Source: Pseudomonas sichuanensis
Lineage (GTDB): Bacteria > Pseudomonadota > Gammaproteobacteria > Pseudomonadales > Pseudomonadaceae
Assembly: GCF_003231305.1 (NCBI RefSeq)
Contig: NZ_QKVM01000023.1
Location: forward strand, 22,628-86,627
Direction of reading: 5' to 3'
DNA length: 64,000 nt
The notes under the pieces are model-generated. The model had not been told where the DNA came from and did not search any database. It saw only the letters and a list, made by a program, of their open reading frames with translations. Position 1 is the stretch's first letter, and each line of letters starts with the position of its first letter. Below are positions 46,303-58,108 of the stretch, one piece after another. The position numbers and the translations under genes were made by a program.

Positions 46303-47454
46303 TCAGGGCACCTTCGGCACCTCGGGCAGCGCTACACCCTTGGGCCACAACATCCAGATCTGCCCTTGCTGCTTCATGTTGCCCGCCAACTCGCCGGCTT
46401 CGGGCCCGGTGCCCCAGAACAGGTCCGCACGCACTTCGCCGGTGATGGCGCCGCCGGTGTCCTGTGCGCCTACTGGGCGTACCACCGGGCTGCCGTCAGG
46501 GCGGGTGGTGGACAACCACAACAGGCTGCCCAGCGGGATCACCTTGCGGTCGATGGCCACGCTGTAGCCTGCGGTCAGGGGCACGTTGAGCGAGCCGCGC
46601 GGGCCTTCGTTGCTGTCCGGGCGGGTGCTGAAGAACACGTAGCTGGGGTTGCTCGCCAGCAGCTCCGGTACCCGCTGCGGGTTGGCCTGGGCCCAGCTGT
46701 GGATGCTGCCCATGGTCACCTCTTCTTTTTTCAGCTGACCCTGCTCCACCAGCCAGCGGCCGATCGGCCGGTATGGGTGGCCGTTCTGGTCGGCATAGCC
46801 CAGGCGCAGCTGGCGCTCGTCGTCCAGTTGCACCCGGCCGGAGCCCTGGATCTGCAGGAACTGCAGGTCCATCGGATCGGTCAGCCAGGCCAGTATCGGC
46901 GCCTTGGCACCGTCGCGGTTGATGGTCTCGGCGGTGTCGTAGGGCTTGAGCACGCGGCCTTCGAGGCGCCCGCGCAGGCGCTTGCCCTTGAGCTCGGGGT
47001 ACACGCTGGCCAGGTCCACCACGATCATGTCTTCAGGCACGCCATACACCGGCACCTGGGCCGCGTCGGTGCGTTTCAGGCTGCCTGGGTAGACGGGCTC
47101 GTAGTAGCCGGTAATCAGGCCGTTGGCGTTGTTTTCGGCCGAGCGCAGGCCATACACCTGCAGGTTGTGTTCGAGGAAGGTGCGCACCTGCTCGGCGCTT
47201 GCCGTCGCCGTGCCGGCCGCTTCACAGGTAGGGGCCCACACCGGATCACGCTTGAGTTTCTCGCAGCCGTTGCGCCAGGCGTTGAAGCCGGCCAGCAGGT
47301 CGTCGTCGCTGACTGCGGGCAGGTCCTGCCAGGTGGCGGGGGCGTAGGTGGCGATGGCGTGGGGTTCGGGCTTGGCGTTTTCGCCGCCGTTGCAGCCGGC
47401 CAGCAGGGCCAGGGCCGGAAGCGCCCAGGCAAGGTGGCGCAATGCAGATGTCAT
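46303..47454 (-). CDS. mltA: Membrane-bound lytic murein transglycosylase A
   Basis: MltA cleaves peptidoglycan glycan strands to 1,6-anhydro products from the outer membrane's inner face. The 383-residue lipoprotein has lipobox LLAGC (Cys21), the MltA barrel domain (YYEPVYPGSLKRTDAAQVPV; LQIQGSGRVQL) and the C-terminal 3D domain holding the catalytic Asp in GAQDTGGAITG. The start MTSALRHLAW places the signal peptide properly. Its C terminus contains the KQQGQIWMLWP typical of Pseudomonas MltA. Confidence 0.95.
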   Translation of the reverse strand: MTSALRHLAWALPALALLAGCNGGENAKPEPHAIATYAPATWQDLPAVSDDDLLAGFNAWRNGCEKLKRDPVWAPTCEAAGTATASAEQVRTFLEHNLQVYGLRSAENNANGLITGYYEPVYPGSLKRTDAAQVPVYGVPEDMIVVDLASVYPELKGKRLRGRLEGRVLKPYDTAETINRDGAKAPILAWLTDPMDLQFLQIQGSGRVQLDDERQLRLGYADQNGHPYRPIGRWLVEQGQLKKEEVTMGSIHSWAQANPQRVPELLASNPSYVFFSTRPDSNEGPRGSLNVPLTAGYSVAIDRKVIPLGSLLWLSTTRPDGSPVVRPVGAQDTGGAITGEVRADLFWGTGPEAGELAGNMKQQGQIWMLWPKGVALPEVPKVP

Positions 47455-47573
47455 GAGCGTGGTCCTGTGCGGGGTGAACATGAATATTCGCCCTTGTTTT
47501 CTGTGTGGCTATTGGTCTTTGGCCGATGGGCGGCGATACTGGCGCCCCGTTGTTCCCGGCCGAAGAGACCATG

Positions 47574-48020
47574 ATGTTCAAGCGATTGTCCGTAGTACTG
47601 CTGGCTGCCCTGGCCCTGAGCGCCTGTAACCAGGTCGACCCCAACTCGCCGCTGGGCCAGCGCAAGGCGATCTTCAAGGCGATGCTCAAGACCAGCGAAG
47701 ACCTGGGCGGCATGCTGCGCGGCCGGCTGCCGTTCGACGGGGCGCAGTTCGCCGATGGCGCGGTGAAGCTCGATGGCCTTGCCCACCAGCCCTGGCAGCA
47801 CTTCCCACAGGTGCGCGACGAGGGCGACAGCAGTGCCCGGGCGGATGTCTGGGAGCGTCAGGCGCGTTTTCACGACCTGGCCCGGCAGTTGGAAGGGGTC
47901 ACAGGCGAGCTGGTGGACGTGACGCGCAGCCAACCGCTGGATGCCGCGCAGCTCAAAGGGCCGATGGACAAGGTCGAGGCAGCGTGCAAGGCCTGTCATA
48001 CCGAGTTTCGCAATCATTGA
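47574..48020 (+). CDS. Lipoprotein cytochrome c' (C-terminal CxxCH)
   Basis: A 148-residue secreted four-helix cytochrome of the c' (cytochrome c_2-type domain) family. The heme motif CKACH lies nine residues from the C terminus with the expected helical content before it. The signal peptide ends in LSAC, a lipobox, so the mature protein is probably lipid-anchored rather than soluble as is usual for cytochrome c'. An alternative ATG one codon upstream exists. Divergent from mltA; possible roles are gas (NO) binding or electron transfer. Confidence 0.82.
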   Translation: MFKRLSVVLLAALALSACNQVDPNSPLGQRKAIFKAMLKTSEDLGGMLRGRLPFDGAQFADGAVKLDGLAHQPWQHFPQVRDEGDSSARADVWERQARFHDLARQLEGVTGELVDVTRSQPLDAAQLKGPMDKVEAACKACHTEFRNH

Positions 48021-48036
48021 GATGAGGACGGGGCAT

Positions 48037-48093
48037 CGTGGGAACGGGCTTGCCCCGCGATAGCTTCATCGCGGGGCAAGCCCGCTCCCACAA
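48037..48093. repeat. REP pair after the cytochrome c' gene
   Basis: Inverted GCGGG-type units (48037-48061 and 48068-48093); the left copy carries GGGAACGGG in place of GGGAGCGGG. Confidence 0.85.
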
Positions 48094-48121
48094 CGCTTCG
48101 CGCCTGCATGAGACGGGTCGG

Positions 48122-48517
48122 CTAGCGCTCCAGCTCGTCCACCGCTTCCTGCAGTTCCTTCTTCGCCTCGGCGAGCTTGTCCTTGCGCTTGTTGATCTTC
48201 TCCGCGTCGCCTTTCTTCATGGCTTTGTCCAGGTCCTTGGTACGCTGGTTCACTTCGTGACGGGCGTCGAGCACCTTCTGCTCGCGCTCCTTGCGCAGGC
48301 CGGCATCGGTGCAGTGCTCGGTCACTTCCCCCAAGGCCGTTTCCAGCCCGGCCAGTTGTTCTTTGTTGTCATGGGCGCGGGCCTGTTCGATCTGTTCGCT
48401 GATGGCCTGACGCTTGGCCGCGCATCCAGTCAGCGCCGGCTGCTCTTGCGCAGCCATCAGCGGGCTGGCGACGAAACCCAGCAGGGTGGACAGGGCGAGG
48501 GACGAAAGCAGTTTCAT
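48122..48517 (-). CDS. DUF1090 family periplasmic protein
   Basis: A 131-residue secreted protein (signal SLALSTLLGFVASPLMAA, cleaved before QEQ) with a long charged helical region (residues about 40-131; LRKEREQKVLDARHEV; KKGDAEKINKRKDKLAEA) and two Cys (CAAKRQAI; EHCTDAG). DUF1090 proteins are of unknown function, sometimes induced by stress. The start MKLLSSLALST is used; an ATG four codons upstream lacks the Lys start. It is downstream of ligB on the same strand, 59 bp apart. Confidence 0.85.
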   Translation of the reverse strand: MKLLSSLALSTLLGFVASPLMAAQEQPALTGCAAKRQAISEQIEQARAHDNKEQLAGLETALGEVTEHCTDAGLRKEREQKVLDARHEVNQRTKDLDKAMKKGDAEKINKRKDKLAEAKKELQEAVDELER

Positions 48518-48576
48518 CAAGGGCTCCATTCGGGGCAGGGCAGCAGAAAGCGGAATGCTGCCCTGATCCGCGAAAT

Positions 48577-51583
<3,007 letters not shown>

Positions 51584-51595
51584 CTCGAGGGGTTC

Positions 51596-52579
51596 CTAAA
51601 AATTACCGATGTGTGTGTCGCCAGCGGCCCGCTGGAAATGCCGGACCTGAATCTGGAAACCGTTACGCAAGCCAACGTAGAGGCTGTCCCCGTGGGTCAG
51701 CCCCGCCGCATTGGCCCAACGGGCCAGGTCGTCCTGCTCGAAGCCAAGCCAGAGGTCGCCGCAGGCATCGCGCGCCCACCCCTGGTCATGGCTGCACAGC
51801 TCGGTGACCAGCAGGCTGCCGCCCGCCTTCACTCGTTTGGCCAGCAGGCGCAAGGCCAGGGCCGGGTCGCTGAAATGGTGCAGCACCATGTTCAGCACTA
51901 CGCAGTCGGCTTCCACATCCGTTGCACCCAGTGCATCGGCCAACTGCAGGTTTACGTTACTCAAACGGTCGCGCTCGCAGACCTGACGGGCCAACTCGAG
52001 CATGGTCGGGCTGTTGTCCATGGCCGTGACCTGGGCGAAGCGCCGGGCCAGGTCGGGCAGGAAACCACCATCGCCGGGGCCGACTTCCAGCGCGCTGGCG
52101 GTGGGCGCGAAGCTCAGCTTGTCGAGCAGTGTCAGCAGGCTTTCGCGGTACTGCGGCAGGCCGGCGATGAGGTCTTGCTGGGCGCGGAACTTTTCTTCCA
52201 CGCGCAGGAAGAAGTCCTGGCTGGTGGCCGCGCGGCGTTGCTGGACCTGGGCGATGCGGGTCTGCACGTCCTGCGCCAGGGCCAGTTCATCGACCTCGTC
52301 GAGCAGGGCGGCATGCAGGCGCCCGCCGGGCAGCGCGCGGCGGTAGAAGATCGCGTTGCCTTCGCGGCGGGTCGCCACCAGCTCGGCCTGGGCCAGCACC
52401 TTGAGGTGGTGGCTCATGCCCGACTGGCCGATATCGAAGATCTGCGCCAGTTCCAGCACGCCGAACGAGTCGCTGGCCAGTGCGCGCAGCACGTTCAGGC
52501 GCAACGGGTCGCCGCTGGCCTTGCACAGGGCGGCCAGCGTGTCGCTGCGTTGAACGGGAATGGGCGCATGAAGATTCAT
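51596..52579 (-). CDS. sahR: ArsR-family regulator fused to SAM-dependent methyltransferase (SahR-like)
   Basis: A 327-residue two-domain protein. Residues about 10-95 are an ArsR winged helix (LAQIFDIGQSGMSHHLKVLAQ); residues about 155-310 are a class I methyltransferase-like domain (ALEVGPGDGGFLPDLA; LNMVLHHFSDP). This architecture, the adjacency to metK and the palindromic operator fit SahR, a regulator of the SAM cycle in proteobacteria that senses SAH. The second domain would serve as the SAH sensor; whether it also methylates anything is unknown. Symbol by architecture and context. Confidence 0.8.
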   Translation of the reverse strand: MNLHAPIPVQRSDTLAALCKASGDPLRLNVLRALASDSFGVLELAQIFDIGQSGMSHHLKVLAQAELVATRREGNAIFYRRALPGGRLHAALLDEVDELALAQDVQTRIAQVQQRRAATSQDFFLRVEEKFRAQQDLIAGLPQYRESLLTLLDKLSFAPTASALEVGPGDGGFLPDLARRFAQVTAMDNSPTMLELARQVCERDRLSNVNLQLADALGATDVEADCVVLNMVLHHFSDPALALRLLAKRVKAGGSLLVTELCSHDQGWARDACGDLWLGFEQDDLARWANAAGLTHGDSLYVGLRNGFQIQVRHFQRAAGDTHIGNF

Positions 52580-52587
52580 GGGGCGCG

Positions 52588-52616
52588 AGTCTAGACAGGC
52601 GATGCTGTCGTCGCAA
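52588..52616 (-). promoter_or_regulatory. Candidate promoter of sahR-metK
   Basis: TTGCGA (52616-52611) and TAGACT (52593-52588) with a 17-base spacer, just downstream of the palindromic operator. Each box matches 4/6. Confidence 0.4.
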
Positions 52617-52620
52617 TAGC

Positions 52621-52642
52621 AATATCAAAAAGTTTTGATATT
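52621..52642. promoter_or_regulatory. Perfect palindrome, likely SahR operator
   Basis: Arms AATATCAAAA and TTTTGATATT are exact inverse complements with a 2-base centre AG. It lies 42 bp upstream of the sahR start and 4 bp upstream of the candidate -35. An AT-rich ATCAA/TTGAT palindrome is the pattern expected for ArsR-type SahR proteins. Autoregulation of sahR-metK is inferred. Confidence 0.65.
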
Positions 52643-52670
52643 GGCTGATAGGTGGTTTCCAGGGATACCT

Positions 52671-52760
52671 CGTGGGAGCGGGCTTGCCCCGCGATGGCGT
52701 CAGATCAGACGCAGGAGGTGCCAGGGCTGACGCCATCGCGGGGCAAGCCCGCTCCCACAA
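52671..52760. repeat. REP pair upstream of tkt
   Basis: Inverted GCGGG-gcaag-CCCGC units (52671-52697 and 52734-52760) whose flanks (GATGGCGTCAG / CTGACGCCATC) also pair, giving a long stem. It lies in the divergent gap, not at a 3' end. Confidence 0.9.
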
Positions 52761-52903
52761 CCCTGCTTTTTACTGTTTTCCCGGGCAAACACAGGAAAAA
52801 TGCCCGACTGCGACCATCCGTCATTGCCCCCACCCCCCCCAGTGGGCGAAAATGGCCGCCTTTTTTCGTTTCACTATCTATTCAAGCCCCAGGAGACTCA
52901 GCG

Positions 52904-54901
52904 ATGCCCAGCCGTCGTGAACGTGCCAACGCCATTCGTGCCCTCAGCATGGATGCCGTGCAAAAGGCCAACAGCGGCCACCCAGGTGCCCCCATGGGCA
53001 TGGCGGATATCGCCGAAGTGCTTTGGCGCGACTACCTGAAGCACAACCCGAGCAACCCGAACTTCGCCGACCGTGACCGCTTCGTGCTGTCCAACGGCCA
53101 CGGCTCGATGCTCATCTATTCGCTGCTGCACCTGACCGGCTACGACGTCACCATCGACGACCTCAAGGCGTTCCGTCAGCTGCACAGCCGCACCCCGGGC
53201 CACCCGGAGTTCGGTTACACCCCTGGCGTCGAAACCACCACCGGTCCGTTGGGCCAGGGCCTGGCCAACGCCGTGGGCTTCGCCCTGGCAGAAAAAGTGC
53301 TGGGCGCCCAGTTCAACCGTGAAGGCCACAACATCGTCGACCACAACACCTACGTGTTCCTCGGCGACGGCTGCATGATGGAAGGCATCTCCCACGAAGT
53401 CGCCTCGCTGGCCGGCACCCTGGGCCTGAACAAGCTGGTTGCCTTCTATGACGACAACGGCATCTCCATCGACGGCGAAGTGGAAGGCTGGTTCACCGAC
53501 GACACGCCAAAGCGCTTCGAGTCCTACGGCTGGCTGGTGATCCGCAACGTCGACGGCCATGACGCCGACGAGATCCGTACCGCGATCGACACCGCACGCA
53601 AGAGCGACCGTCCGACCCTGATCTGCTGCAAGACCATCATCGGCTTCGGCTCGCCGAACAAGCAGGGCAAGGAAGACTGCCACGGCGCACCGCTGGGCAA
53701 CGACGAAATCGCCCTGGCCCGCAAGGAACTGAACTGGAACCACGGCCCGTTCGAAATCCCGGCCGACATCTACGCCGAGTGGGATGCCAAGGCCCTGGGC
53801 GCCAAGGTCGAAGCCGAGTGGGACCAGCGTTTCGCTGCCTACGCCGGCGCCTTCCCTGAACTGGCCAGCGAGCTCAAGCGTCGCCTGAGCGGTGAGCTGC
53901 CGGCGGACTTCGCCGAGAAAGCGGCTGCCTACATTGCCGAAGTCGCGGCCAAGGGCGAAACCATCGCCAGCCGTAAAGCCAGCCAGAACACCCTCAATGC
54001 GTTCGGCCCGCTGCTGCCAGAGTTCCTCGGTGGTTCGGCTGACCTGGCCGGCTCCAACCTGACCCTGTGGAAAGGTTGCAAGGGCGTCAGCGCTGAAGAT
54101 GCCAGCGGCAACTACATGTACTACGGCGTGCGCGAATTCGGCATGACCGCGATCATGAACGGCGTTGCCCTGCACGGCGGCCTGGTGCCCTACGGCGCCA
54201 CCTTCCTGATGTTCATGGAGTACGCCCGCAACGCCGTGCGCATGTCGGCACTGATGAAGCAGCGCGTGATCCACGTCTACACCCACGATTCCATCGGCCT
54301 GGGCGAAGACGGCCCGACCCACCAGCCGATCGAGCAACTGACCAGCCTGCGCAGCACGCCGAACCTGGACACCTGGCGCCCGGCCGACGCGGTCGAATCC
54401 GCGGTGTCCTGGAAGTGCGCCCTGGAGCGCAAGGACGGCCCGTCGGCGCTGATCTTCTCGCGCCAGAACCTGCAGCACCAGGATCGCGACGCCCAGCAGA
54501 TCGCCGACATCGCCCGTGGCGGTTACGTGCTCAAGGACTGCGCCGGCGAGCCTGAGCTGATCCTGATCGCCACCGGCTCCGAAGTGGGCCTGGCTGTTCA
54601 GGCGTTCGACAAGCTGAGCGAGCAGGGCCGCAAGGTCCGCGTGGTGTCGATGCCAAGCACCAGCGTGTTCGACGCCCAGGACGCTGCGTACAAGCAGTCG
54701 GTACTGCCGCTGCAAGTGGGCGCGCGTATCGCCATCGAAGCCGCCCACGCGGACTTCTGGTACAAGTACGTCGGCCTCGAAGGCCGCGTCATCGGCATGA
54801 CCACCTACGGTGAGTCGGCGCCGGCTGCCGCGCTGTTCGAAGAATTCGGCTTCACCCTGGACAACATCCTGGGTACCGCTGAAGAGCTGCTGGAAGACTG
54901 A
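52904..54901 (+). CDS. tkt: Transketolase
   Basis: Transketolase moves two-carbon units in the pentose phosphate pathway with thiamine diphosphate. The 665-residue protein has the N-terminal [16 protein letters not shown], the ThDP motif [18 protein letters not shown], the pyrimidine-binding domain ([36 protein letters not shown]) and the C-terminal domain ([12 protein letters not shown]). An AGGAG site lies 8 bases before the ATG. First gene of the tkt-epd-pgk-fba set. Confidence 0.97.
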   Translation: MPSRRERANAIRALSMDAVQKANSGHPGAPMGMADIAEVLWRDYLKHNPSNPNFADRDRFVLSNGHGSMLIYSLLHLTGYDVTIDDLKAFRQLHSRTPGHPEFGYTPGVETTTGPLGQGLANAVGFALAEKVLGAQFNREGHNIVDHNTYVFLGDGCMMEGISHEVASLAGTLGLNKLVAFYDDNGISIDGEVEGWFTDDTPKRFESYGWLVIRNVDGHDADEIRTAIDTARKSDRPTLICCKTIIGFGSPNKQGKEDCHGAPLGNDEIALARKELNWNHGPFEIPADIYAEWDAKALGAKVEAEWDQRFAAYAGAFPELASELKRRLSGELPADFAEKAAAYIAEVAAKGETIASRKASQNTLNAFGPLLPEFLGGSADLAGSNLTLWKGCKGVSAEDASGNYMYYGVREFGMTAIMNGVALHGGLVPYGATFLMFMEYARNAVRMSALMKQRVIHVYTHDSIGLGEDGPTHQPIEQLTSLRSTPNLDTWRPADAVESAVSWKCALERKDGPSALIFSRQNLQHQDRDAQQIADIARGGYVLKDCAGEPELILIATGSEVGLAVQAFDKLSEQGRKVRVVSMPSTSVFDAQDAAYKQSVLPLQVGARIAIEAAHADFWYKYVGLEGRVIGMTTYGESAPAAALFEEFGFTLDNILGTAEELLED

Positions 54902-54932
54902 TGTATCCGGGAGGCCGTGTGCCTCCCGCCTG

Positions 54933-55000
54933 ATCGCGGGGCAAGCCCGCTCCCACAAGGCATCCCGGTGCCTTGTGGGAGCGGGCTTGCCCCGCGATGG
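54933..55000. repeat. REP pair between tkt and epd
   Basis: Inverted GCGGG-gcaag-CCCGC units (54933-54957 and 54974-55000). A small GGGAGGC/GCCTCCC hairpin (54909-54927) precedes it, without a T-run. Confidence 0.9.
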
Positions 55001-55031
55001 TCGTTCAACGCACTTGCCACGTGAGTATCGA

Positions 55032-56093
55032 ATGCCCCACCCGCGTCCCTACAAAGTTGCACTCAACGGTTACGGCCGCATTGGCCGCTGTGTCCTGCGC
55101 GCACTGTTCGAGCGTGGGGCGAAGGCCGGTTTCGAGATCGTTGCACTGAACGACCTGGCCGATCAGGCCAGCCTGGAATACCTGACCCGCTTCGACTCCA
55201 CCCACGGGCGTTTCCCCGGTGAGGTGAAGGTCGATGGCGACTGTCTGCATATCAATGGCGACTGCGTGAAAGTGCTGCGCAGCGCCACCCCCGAAGGCAT
55301 CGACTGGGGCGCCCTGGGCATCGACCTGGTGCTCGAGTGCACCGGCGCCTACAACACCCGCGCCGACGGCCAGCGCTTCCTCGATGCCGGTGCACCGCGC
55401 GTGCTGTTCTCGCAGCCCATGGCCAGCGAGGCCGACGTCGATGCCACGGTGGTCTTTGGGGTGAATCAGGATTGCCTGACCGGCAGCGAGCTGCTGGTGT
55501 CGAACGCCTCCTGCACCACCAACTGCGGCGTGCCGCTGCTGCGGGTGCTGGACCAGGCCTTCGGCATCGAGTACGTGCAGATCACCACGATTCACTCGGC
55601 GATGAACGACCAGCCGGTGATCGACGCCTATCACCACGAAGACCTGCGCCGCACCCGTTCGGCGTTCCAGTCGGTGATCCCGGTGTCCACCGGGCTTGCG
55701 CGCGGCATCGAACGCCTGCTGCCGGAACTTGCCGGGCGAATCCAGGCCAAAGCGGTACGCGTGCCGACCGTCAACGTGTCGTGCCTGGACATCACCCTGC
55801 AGACCGCCCGCGACACCAGCGCGGCCGAGGTCAACCGGGTGTTGCGCGAGGCCGCCCTGGATGGCCCGCTCAAAGGCCTGCTGGCCTACACCGAGCTGCC
55901 CCACGCCAGCTGTGATTTCAACCATGACCCGCATTCGGCCATCGTCGATGCCAGCCAGACCCGCGTTTCCGGCCCTCGCCTGGTGAACCTGCTGGCCTGG
56001 TTCGACAACGAATGGGGGTTCGCCAACCGTATGCTCGACGTTGCCGAACATTATCTGCACGTCGTCCACCCCACCCGCAGCAAACAGCCCTGA
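55032..56093 (+). CDS. epd: Erythrose-4-phosphate dehydrogenase
   Basis: A 353-residue GAPDH-fold enzyme. In the family Epd oxidises erythrose-4-phosphate for pyridoxal phosphate synthesis. It has the NAD-binding GYGRIGRCVLRALFE, the active-site SNASCTTNCG, the His region TIHSAMNDQPVIDAY and the C-terminal WFDNEWGFANRML. Genes of this type are placed between tkt and pgk in many gammaproteobacteria, which supports Epd over a glycolytic GAPDH, but a GAPDH role cannot be ruled out from the sequence. pgk follows 12 bp downstream. Confidence 0.9.
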   Translation: MPHPRPYKVALNGYGRIGRCVLRALFERGAKAGFEIVALNDLADQASLEYLTRFDSTHGRFPGEVKVDGDCLHINGDCVKVLRSATPEGIDWGALGIDLVLECTGAYNTRADGQRFLDAGAPRVLFSQPMASEADVDATVVFGVNQDCLTGSELLVSNASCTTNCGVPLLRVLDQAFGIEYVQITTIHSAMNDQPVIDAYHHEDLRRTRSAFQSVIPVSTGLARGIERLLPELAGRIQAKAVRVPTVNVSCLDITLQTARDTSAAEVNRVLREAALDGPLKGLLAYTELPHASCDFNHDPHSAIVDASQTRVSGPRLVNLLAWFDNEWGFANRMLDVAEHYLHVVHPTRSKQP

Positions 56094-56105
56094 AGGACTG
56101 CATTC

Positions 56106-57269
56106 ATGACCGTGTTGAAGATGACCGACCTCGACCTGCAAGGTAAGCGCGTACTGATCCGCGAAGACCTCAACGTGCCTGTGAAGGACGGTGTGGTTGC
56201 CAGCGATGCGCGTATCCTGGCCGCGCTGCCGACCATCAAGCTGGCCCTGGAGAAGGGCGCGGCGGTAATGGTCTGCTCGCACCTGGGCCGCCCGACCGAA
56301 GGCGAGTTCTCGGCCGAGAACAGCCTCAAGCCGGTCGCCGACTACCTGAGCAAGGCCCTGGGCCGCGAGGTACCGCTGGTTGCCGACTACCTCGACGGTG
56401 TCGAAGTGAAGGCCGGTGACCTGGTGCTGTTCGAAAACGTGCGCTTCAACAAGGGCGAGAAGAAGAACGCCGACGAGCTGGCGCAGCAGTACGCTGCCCT
56501 GTGCGATGTGTTCGTGATGGACGCTTTCGGCACCGCTCACCGCGCCGAAGGTTCCACCCACGGTGTCGCCAAGTTCGCCAAGGTCGCGGCTGCCGGCCCG
56601 CTGCTGGCCGCCGAGCTGGACGCCCTGGGCAAGGCCCTGAAGGCCCCGGCCAAGCCGATGGCCGCCATCGTCGCCGGTTCCAAGGTGTCGACCAAGCTGG
56701 ACGTGCTGAACAGCCTGAGCACCGTGTGCGACCTGCTGATCGTCGGCGGCGGCATCGCCAACACCTTCCTCGCCGCTGCCGGTCACCCGGTGGGCAAGTC
56801 GCTGTACGAAGCCGACCTGGTCGACACCGCCAAGGCCATCGCCGCCAAGGTCAATGTGCCGCTGCCGGTCGACGTGGTGGTCGCCAAGGAATTTGCCGAA
56901 AGCGCCGAAGCCACCGTCAAGGCGATCGCCGACGTGGCGGCTGACGACATGATCCTCGACATCGGCCCACAGACCGCTGCCAACTTCGCCGAACTGCTGA
57001 AGTCGTCGCAGACCATCCTGTGGAACGGCCCGGTCGGTGTGTTCGAGTTCGACCAGTTCGGCAACGGCACCAAGGTGCTGGCCCAGGCCATCGCCGACAG
57101 CGCCGCGTTCTCCATCGCCGGTGGTGGCGACACCCTGGCCGCCATCGACAAATATGGTGTCGGCGCGGATATCTCCTACATTTCTACCGGTGGTGGCGCG
57201 TTCCTCGAATTTGTCGAGGGCAAGGTGCTGCCGGCTGTGGCGATTCTCGAAGAGCGGGCCAAGGCCTGA
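56106..57269 (+). CDS. pgk: Phosphoglycerate kinase
   Basis: Pgk interconverts 1,3-bisphosphoglycerate and 3-phosphoglycerate; in this Entner-Doudoroff organism it serves both directions. The 387-residue protein has [36 protein letters not shown], the hinge [20 protein letters not shown] segment (here [15 protein letters not shown]) and C-terminal [14 protein letters not shown]. It follows epd by 12 bp and precedes a small lipoprotein gene by 32 bp. Confidence 0.98.
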   Translation: MTVLKMTDLDLQGKRVLIREDLNVPVKDGVVASDARILAALPTIKLALEKGAAVMVCSHLGRPTEGEFSAENSLKPVADYLSKALGREVPLVADYLDGVEVKAGDLVLFENVRFNKGEKKNADELAQQYAALCDVFVMDAFGTAHRAEGSTHGVAKFAKVAAAGPLLAAELDALGKALKAPAKPMAAIVAGSKVSTKLDVLNSLSTVCDLLIVGGGIANTFLAAAGHPVGKSLYEADLVDTAKAIAAKVNVPLPVDVVVAKEFAESAEATVKAIADVAADDMILDIGPQTAANFAELLKSSQTILWNGPVGVFEFDQFGNGTKVLAQAIADSAAFSIAGGGDTLAAIDKYGVGADISYISTGGGAFLEFVEGKVLPAVAILEERAKA

Positions 57270-57301
57270 GTACGAAGGCGCCTGGCAAAGGGAGCGACCT
57301 G

Positions 57302-57520
57302 ATGGTCAAGCAATTGCCTGTGATGATCGTGGCCTTGTTGCTGGGCGCTTGCGCCAGCGACAAGGGCGCGGACGGCGAGCCGTCGCAGAGCCACAAGGGC
57401 GGCTGCTATCAGTCCCAGTGGCAGGCCGAGACGGTACCGGTGATCAACAAGCGCCTGGGCCCGGACGGCCTGGAAAAGTATGACGACGAGCACCAGCGCA
57501 AGGCGCCGGGCTGCCCTTGA
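57302..57520 (+). CDS. Small predicted lipoprotein of unknown function
   Basis: A 72-residue protein not recognised as a named family. The N terminus is a lipoprotein signal (QLPVMIVALLLGAC, lipid-anchored Cys17), the mature part is short and polar with two further Cys (GGCYQSQW and APGCP) that could form a disulfide. It has GGGAG upstream of the ATG and sits 32 bp behind pgk, probably co-transcribed. The coding frame has the GC-rich third positions of its neighbours, which supports it being real. Confidence 0.7.
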   Translation: MVKQLPVMIVALLLGACASDKGADGEPSQSHKGGCYQSQWQAETVPVINKRLGPDGLEKYDDEHQRKAPGCP

Positions 57521-57581
57521 TCGGGCCGCAGGCAACCTAACTGGGGTTTCGTGGTCTTGGACATTGGGTCTGCCGTTGCGG

Positions 57582-57648
57582 CCCCATCGCGGGGCAAGCC
57601 CGCTCCCACGTTGTATGCGTGGGAGCGGGCTTGCCCCGCGATGGGGCC
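57582..57648. repeat. REP pair between the two small lipoprotein genes
   Basis: Inverted GCGGG-gcaag-CCCGC units (57584-57609 and 57618-57643) with GGCCCCAT / ATGGGGCC flanks that also pair. Confidence 0.9.
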
Positions 57649-57678
57649 GATACAGCAGGCTTGCTACGAGGATGTGTA

Positions 57679-58008
57679 ATGAAAGCGCTTCTGGCCGCAC
57701 TGGCCCTGGCGACCCTGGCAGGCTGCTCGCTGTTGCAGCCGGCACCCGCCCCGGTGGCGGACAACTGGACCCGTTGGGTCTGCGACAGCCAGGCCGAGGT
57801 GCTGTGGCGCTTCGCTGATGTGAAACAGGATGCGGTCGACGTGCGCCTTGGCGGCGGCGACCAGGTCTACCGGCTCAAGTCCGAGCCGGGCGCCTCGGGC
57901 GCGCTGTACAGCGATGGCGTGCTGGCCTTCCACACCAAGGGCCAGGAAGGCCTGGTGTACTGGGTGGCGACCAACGATCTGATTGGGCGGGGCTGCAAGG
58001 CACCGTGA
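57679..58008 (+). CDS. MliC-family lipoprotein (C-type lysozyme inhibitor-like)
   Basis: A 109-residue lipoprotein (signal with lipobox LAGC, Cys16) with a compact MliC/PliC-type beta-barrel domain. It contains the conserved [20 protein letters not shown], matching the family pattern SG-x-Y-x-(D/N)G-x(3)-F-x-x-KG-x-E that supplies the lysozyme-contact Ser and Lys, and two Cys (WVCDSQ; GRGCKAP). The start [13 protein letters not shown] is the one giving the signal peptide. It may protect against host or protozoan lysozyme. It lies 100 bp ahead of fba. Confidence 0.82.
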   Translation: MKALLAALALATLAGCSLLQPAPAPVADNWTRWVCDSQAEVLWRFADVKQDAVDVRLGGGDQVYRLKSEPGASGALYSDGVLAFHTKGQEGLVYWVATNDLIGRGCKAP

Positions 58009-58108
58009 CTGGCCGGGCCGCCACGGTGGCCCACACTACTTGAACAGCAACCGCCCCTGCGGCAGGCTTGCACGAAACAAACGACGCTTGTCGGGAGAGA
58101 GATACACC

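Larger units (their letters stand above)
52580..52903. other. 324-bp divergent region between sahR and tkt
   Basis: Holds, from left to right, the putative sahR-metK promoter, the palindrome at 52621-52642, a REP pair (52671-52760), and about 140 bp leading to tkt that includes a C-rich run (about 52828-52841) and T-rich stretch. No gene is seen. Confidence 0.6.

Noticed and set aside
54909..54927. GGGAGGC/GCCTCCC hairpin after tkt as a terminator
   Set aside because: No T-run follows; a REP pair comes next. Kept only as a note.
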